Origin: Opitutus sp. GAS368
Lineage (GTDB): Bacteria > Verrucomicrobiota > Verrucomicrobiia > Opitutales > Opitutaceae
NCBI GenBank assembly: GCA_945861235.1
Contig: CAMATV010000067.1
Span: 1-11,246, forward strand
Reading direction: 5' to 3'
DNA: 11,246 bases
Every line of letters begins with the position of its first letter. Positions within the stretch are counted from its first letter, which is position 1. Below, one piece after another: positions 8,523 through 11,246 of the stretch. The translations under genes were made by a program, and so were the position numbers. Below the pieces are notes generated by a model. It was given only the letters and a program-made list of their open reading frames with translations. It did no database searches and was not told where the DNA came from.

Positions 8523-8550
8523 ATTCGCGCGGCGAGGCACGCCGCGCGAA
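8523..8550. promoter_or_regulatory. Perfect 11-bp inverted repeat upstream of the TonB receptor gene (operator or hairpin)
   Basis: The arms TTCGCGCGGCG (8524-8534) and CGCCGCGCGAA (8540-8550) are exact reverse complements around a 5-base AGGCA spacer. The repeat lies 60 to 86 bases upstream of the TonB receptor ATG and about 60 bases after the LacI stop. It has no T-tract on either side, so it is a poor intrinsic terminator. A binding site for the neighbouring LacI protein is the simplest reading, although LacI-family operators usually have an even length with a central CG, which this lacks. A weak promoter-like pair on the minus strand, TTGGCG then CACATT 17 bases later, would put the repeat at the transcription start. 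Confidence 0.5.
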
Positions 8551-8613
8551 ATGTGACAGTCTAAATCCGCGCCGCCAACGCGCAGCGATTCCGAGCCCGC
8601 GCTGTGTCGCTGG

Positions 8614-9642
8614 TCAGTCCCGGCGGGGGCGCAGCGTCGGCCCATCGCGCCAGAGTCCGGGCACCATCGTGGCCGACGGCGTGACATCCAGGCCGCACTG
8701 CCGGTGCAGGATCTGCGCGGCCAGCAGCTCCACGCCCCGCTCCGCCAGGACGGCCGGCTGCGGGTCAAGCCCGGCGCAGGACCGGTCGCTCAGGGCCAGA
8801 TTGAGCGAGACGAAGCCGTGCGTTTCCGGCACGCGCGCGCCGCCCTTCGTCATCCAATCCACCGCTTCGGACTGGTGGCCGAGCACGACGTCGGGCCGGT
8901 GGCGCCGGAACCACCGCGTGAACGCTTCGCGGTCAACCGTCCCGACGACGAGCGGTGGCACCCGCCCCAGGCCGAGGCTGCGTTGCAGGCCGAGAAAGGC
9001 GCTGGTCCAGCGGTCGCTCCAGCAGTACTGCAGGCGCGCTTCGTCCGGCTTCACGATGAAGAGCCCGGGGCGCCGGTAGCCGAGCCGTTGCACGTGCTGC
9101 AGCACATAGAGCATCGAGCGATAGAAGTCCGCGCAGATCGTGGGCAGGGCCGGCCGCTCGATCAGGTAGTCGAGGTAGACGCCGGCATAATGGCTCCAAT
9201 CGAGATGAGCGAAGTCCGGTTCCCGCCAGACTGGCAACACGAGCACGCCCTGGATGCCGCGCGCCCGCAGGATGGAGTGCAGCCGTGTCAAACTCACGCC
9301 CCCCTCACCGATGATGAAGTTCTGCGCCTGGTAGCCCAGTTCGGCGGCCCGCCGCGCCGCCGCCTCCATCAACAGCCGCCGGAACTGCCGCGCCTTCACC
9401 GGCCGGTCCGTTTGGTCCATGCTCGCGACGGCGATCTCTCCGTGGTAGCCATGCCCGCGCTTCAGTTCCGACATGACCGAGCTGGCCAGCGGGTTCAGCG
9501 TGTAGCCCGCCCGCGCGGCGACGACCCGCACCCGCTCGCGTGTTGCCGCTTTGATCAACGGCGACCCGCGGAGTGCCAGCGAAACCGTCGAACGCGACAG
9601 ACCGAGTTCGACGGCGAGGGTGCGGACGGTGGGTTTCGGCAT
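8614..9642 (-). CDS. LacI-family transcriptional regulator
   Basis: DNA-binding repressor or activator of 342 residues, the usual length of the family. The N-terminal helix-turn-helix is at about 5-25 (VRTLAVELGLSRSTVSLALRG), followed by the third helix and the hinge helix NPLASSVMSELKRG (50-63) that inserts into the minor groove. The remainder is a periplasmic-binding-protein-like effector domain, with GIQGVLVLP, RLGYRRPGLFI and PDVVLGHQ as recognisable strand-helix blocks and a short Arg-rich tail. An AGGA lies about 8 bases before the ATG. The gene is 31 bp downstream of the truncated sialidase-like gene and 149 bp upstream of the TonB receptor gene, all in the same direction. The position points to local control of the glycan operon with a sugar or uronate-derived inducer; the inducer is not deducible from sequence. 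Confidence 0.92.
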   Translation of the reverse strand: MPKPTVRTLAVELGLSRSTVSLALRGSPLIKAATRERVRVVAARAGYTLNPLASSVMSELKRGHGYHGEIAVASMDQTDRPVKARQFRRLLMEAAARRAAELGYQAQNFIIGEGGVSLTRLHSILRARGIQGVLVLPVWREPDFAHLDWSHYAGVYLDYLIERPALPTICADFYRSMLYVLQHVQRLGYRRPGLFIVKPDEARLQYCWSDRWTSAFLGLQRSLGLGRVPPLVVGTVDREAFTRWFRRHRPDVVLGHQSEAVDWMTKGGARVPETHGFVSLNLALSDRSCAGLDPQPAVLAERGVELLAAQILHRQCGLDVTPSATMVPGLWRDGPTLRPRRD

Positions 9643-9673
9643 TCGTGGATCCTCACACCTTCTCCGACTCGAA

Positions 9674-10891
9674 CTAAAGCACGATCAGCCCGAGGCCCTG
9701 GAACTCGATGCGCTCTCCGGGGCTGATCTTCTTCTGGAAGACTGTCCACAAGTGCTCCGCCGTGGCGCGGTCGCCTGGTCCGAGGTGCAGCAGGAACTCG
9801 CGCACGGCGGCCTTGCCAAAACCCTGAGCGCGCAGGGAGTCCTCGGCGCTGTCGGCATGGCGGCCGGCGGCGGGCGTGAAGACGTAGACGACACCGCCGG
9901 AGCGGCAGACCGCGGCGGCATGCCCGGAGTAGGTCAGCAGGTAGGATCGGCCGGCGAATGCGGCCGGCATCACATTCAGTTCCGTGGGTCGATCGCGCCA
10001 CAGCTTCTGCCCGGTTTGGGCGACGCAGACGCCGCTCGGCGTATCCTGCGGGGGAGAAAGGAACTCCGCCGGCGCGACCAAGGGGCGAAATTCATCGCCG
10101 CCGGTCACCGGCTCCAGCGTCGCTCCGGGGCCGCGGAGCAGCGGTTGGCCATCTTCGTTCGCGGACGGCCGCAGGAAGCGGGCGTCTTTCAGCCACGCGC
10201 GCGGGTTCACACCGGTGGCGGCGTTGATGAGGACGCGGAACCGCGTCGCGGAACGGGCCGCGGGCGTGGCCGGCGCCGGGTCGCCGTAGTCTTGTATCCC
10301 CTGATGATCGGGCTCCGGCTGGCTGGCGCGGGCGGCAGCCGCCAGAACATCCGCCTCCCGGAACGTCGCGAGCAGGATGTGTTTCGCATCGAAGCGATCG
10401 TGATCGTAAATGACACGGATCGTGCCATCGGCGGATTGCGTGCCGTCGGGGTAGGAGGAACTGCGCTCGTCGAGCATCAGTCCGCCCTGCCACGTGCGGC
10501 CGTCGTCGTCGGACAGATACGCCATCAGTTGTTTGCGCCCGACGGGCTTGCCGGTGAGCGGGCCATGCTTGACCAGCAGGAGCCGGCCGGAGACGAGGCG
10601 GCGCAGGTAGAAACGGGTCGGCGTGTGGGGCAGCGTTGTCGGGGCGACCGGCGTCCAGGTGCGTCCCTGGTCGCGGGAGACCGATTCGCCGATCCCGTAG
10701 TTGGTGCGGACGAGCATCCAGAGAGAGCCGTCGCGCCGTTCGACGATCATCGGTTCGTCGCATTGCCGGTCCTCCGGCCGCGGCACGCTGGCGGCCCCGC
10801 GCAGGGTCCAGGTTTGACCTTGATCGGTGGATACAAGCACCCGGCAGCTCTGCTCGCGCCGCCAGATCGCCGCCGGGACCAGAAAACGGGG
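9674..10891 (-). pseudogene. Sialidase-like (BNR/Asp-box) gene, 5'-truncated remnant
   Basis: The open frame encodes 405 residues, 388 of them from an internal GTG at 10840. Sialidase-type beta-propeller homology is clear: three Asp boxes, STDQGQTW, SRDQGRTW and SDDDGRTW (4-11, 55-62 and 110-117 counted from the GTG), plus CDEPMIVERRDGSLWMLVRT, RRLVSGRLLLVKHGP and YPDGTQSADGTI between them. Recognisable family sequence continues upstream of the GTG (RFLVPAAIWRREQSCRV) to about 10888 and then meets an in-frame TGA at 10892-10894, so the N-terminal blades, the first arginine motif and any signal peptide, perhaps 150-200 residues, are missing. The break coincides with short repeats. The C-terminal 190 residues are a region I do not recognise. 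A functional short protein from the GTG cannot be excluded, but a loss of the 5' part is more likely. The frame is otherwise intact, so the loss may be recent. Confidence 0.68.
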
Positions 10892-10940
10892 TCAGGCTTT
10901 GGGGTTTGGGGTCGAGGTGGAATGCCGAACGGGATCAGGC
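10885..10940. repeat. Two near-identical 13-mers flanking a TTTGGGG tandem repeat
   Basis: AACGGGGTCAGGC (10885-10897) and AACGGGATCAGGC (10928-10940) differ at one base and are offset by 43 bp. Between them TTTGGGG occurs twice in tandem (10898-10911). The first copy straddles the point where sialidase homology ends. From memory, GGGGTCAGGC-type motifs recur near REP-associated tyrosine transposase genes in many bacteria, but I see no transposase here. Confidence 0.6.
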
Positions 10941-10958
10941 CGCTGATTTTTCAGCGGC
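10939..10958. repeat. Perfect 8-bp hairpin with TTTT loop next to an A6 run
   Basis: GCCGCTGA (10939-10946) and TCAGCGGC (10951-10958) pair around a TTTT loop. Six A residues follow at 10959-10964. On the plus strand the tail is A, and on the minus strand the T run precedes the stem, so it does not have the layout of an intrinsic terminator for either strand. Its first two bases belong to the second 13-mer repeat, which suggests a hairpin within a mobile or REP-like unit. Confidence 0.5.
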
Positions 10959-10975
10959 AAAAAAGGAACCGAGCG

Positions 10976-10996
10976 TGATCCGTTGCTGATCCGTTG
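10976..10996. promoter_or_regulatory. Tandem direct repeat, 10-mer with 11-bp period, upstream of the antitoxin
   Basis: TGATCCGTTG occurs exactly at 10976-10985 and again at 10987-10996 with one base between. The period is about one helical turn, so two protein subunits could bind on the same face of the DNA. It lies 72 to 93 bases upstream of the antitoxin ATG and may be part of its control region. Confidence 0.4.
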
Positions 10997-11023
10997 GTAT
11001 TTGTAACCGTGCTGAGTCGCCGG

Positions 11024-11050
11024 CCTTACCCGTTTGACCTTTCGGTAAGG
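11024..11050. promoter_or_regulatory. 7-bp inverted repeat, candidate antitoxin autoregulatory operator
   Basis: CCTTACC (11024-11030) and GGTAAGG (11044-11050) are exact reverse complements separated by 13 bases, about two helical turns centre to centre. The site is 18 to 45 bases before the antitoxin ATG. It contains TTGACC (11034-11039), which resembles a -35 box, but I see no good -10 at the right distance. AbrB/MazE-type antitoxins commonly bind such palindromes in their own promoter. Confidence 0.45.
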
Positions 11051-11068
11051 TGCCTGCTTTTCCCTGCC

Positions 11069-11246
11069 ATGCCCACGACGCTCCGCATCAAGATCACGGC
11101 CAAGCGGCAGGTCACGTTTCCGGCGGCGGCACTCAAAGCTCTGCGCGTGAAGCCCGGCGACTACTTGGCTTTGATTCAAGATAAGGACGAGTGGCGGCTG
11201 GCACCCGAGGGAGTCGATTTCAACAAGCTCGGAACTCTCAAGCACA
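11069..11246 (+). CDS. AbrB/MazE/SpoVT-family antitoxin, 3' end beyond window
   Basis: Only 59 codons are inside the window and the frame is open to the right edge. The N-terminus MPTTLRIKITAKRQVTFPAA followed by ALKALRVKPGDYLALIQ and WRLAPEG is a typical swapped-hairpin AbrB DNA-binding domain (about residues 5-48). Such proteins of about 70-90 residues are usually antitoxins of type II toxin-antitoxin pairs, most often with a VapC-like PIN ribonuclease next downstream, which would lie outside the window. There is no convincing Shine-Dalgarno sequence before the ATG; the start is chosen because the domain begins there and the next upstream candidate is a GTG 60 bases away. It is the only gene on the plus strand and is divergent from the glycan locus across the repeat-rich stretch, so it likely belongs to a different genomic unit. 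It could also be a stand-alone regulator. Confidence 0.85.
   Translation, partial: MPTTLRIKITAKRQVTFPAAALKALRVKPGDYLALIQDKDEWRLAPEGVDFNKLGTLKH

Noticed and set aside
8524..8550. Inverted repeat as an intrinsic terminator of the LacI gene
   Set aside because: The stem is strong and GC-rich but no T-tract follows on the minus strand, so an operator or other hairpin role is kept as the main reading.
10939..10964. Hairpin plus A6 run as a terminator for an incoming transcript
   Set aside because: For a plus-strand terminator the tail should be T; for the minus strand the T run is on the wrong side of the stem.
10892..11245. Minus-strand open frame of 117 residues overlapping the antitoxin
   Set aside because: The opposite strand encodes a clear AbrB domain in this interval; the minus-strand product shows no domain, and its end falls in the repeat patch.
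1..11246. CRISPR array, tRNA or rRNA gene, or complete insertion sequence
   Set aside because: I saw no regularly spaced repeats, no cloverleaf or rRNA-like stretch and no transposase frame on either strand.

Overview
The window looks like part of a polysaccharide-utilisation locus from a GC-rich member of the Verrucomicrobiota, most likely the Opitutaceae. This rests on the style of the TonB-dependent receptor (short N-terminus, a VVLAPFEV box just before the plug, no carboxypeptidase-like extension, C-terminal Phe), the Opitutaceae-type LacI regulator, and the beta-propeller enzymes that are common in Verrucomicrobiota and Planctomycetota. The assignment comes from protein style alone; there is no rRNA or other phylogenetic marker here.

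Layout. Everything from the left edge to about 10891 is read on the minus strand, so transcription runs right to left. In that order the genes are: a 5'-truncated sialidase-like BNR gene (10891 to 9674, called a pseudogene); a LacI-family repressor (9642 to 8614); a 149 bp gap with a perfect 11-bp inverted repeat; a TonB-dependent outer-membrane receptor (8464 to 5669); a secreted BNR_4-type seven-bladed-propeller enzyme resembling PL24/PL25 ulvan lyases (5615 to 4158); a secreted five-bladed-propeller glycosidase-like protein (4155 to 2512); a FAD-dependent oxidoreductase (2477 to 1068); and an MFS transporter of the hexuronate (ACS) type that overlaps it by ATGA and runs off the left edge. 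Gaps between the last five genes are 53, 2, 34 and -4 bp, so they are probably one operon.

Right end. At about 10892 the sialidase-like reading frame stops at a patch of short repeats (two near-identical 13-mers, a TTTGGGG tandem pair and a hairpin) that looks like a recombination or mobile-element scar. Beyond it, on the plus strand, an AbrB/MazE-type antitoxin starts at 11069 and runs off the right edge. Its upstream region has a tandem 10-mer with an 11-bp period and a 7-bp inverted repeat, both plausible autoregulatory sites.

Working model (inference). A secreted BNR_4 enzyme and the five-bladed protein act on a uronic-acid-containing, perhaps rhamnose-rich, glycan. The TonB receptor imports oligosaccharides across the outer membrane, and the MFS carrier takes the uronate-like product into the cytoplasm, where the FAD enzyme may oxidise it. 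LacI would sense a product and control the operon. The unusual elements are the FAD oxidoreductase/MFS pair coupled to a PL25-like enzyme, and the absence from the window of SusD, unsaturated uronyl hydrolases and sulfatases.
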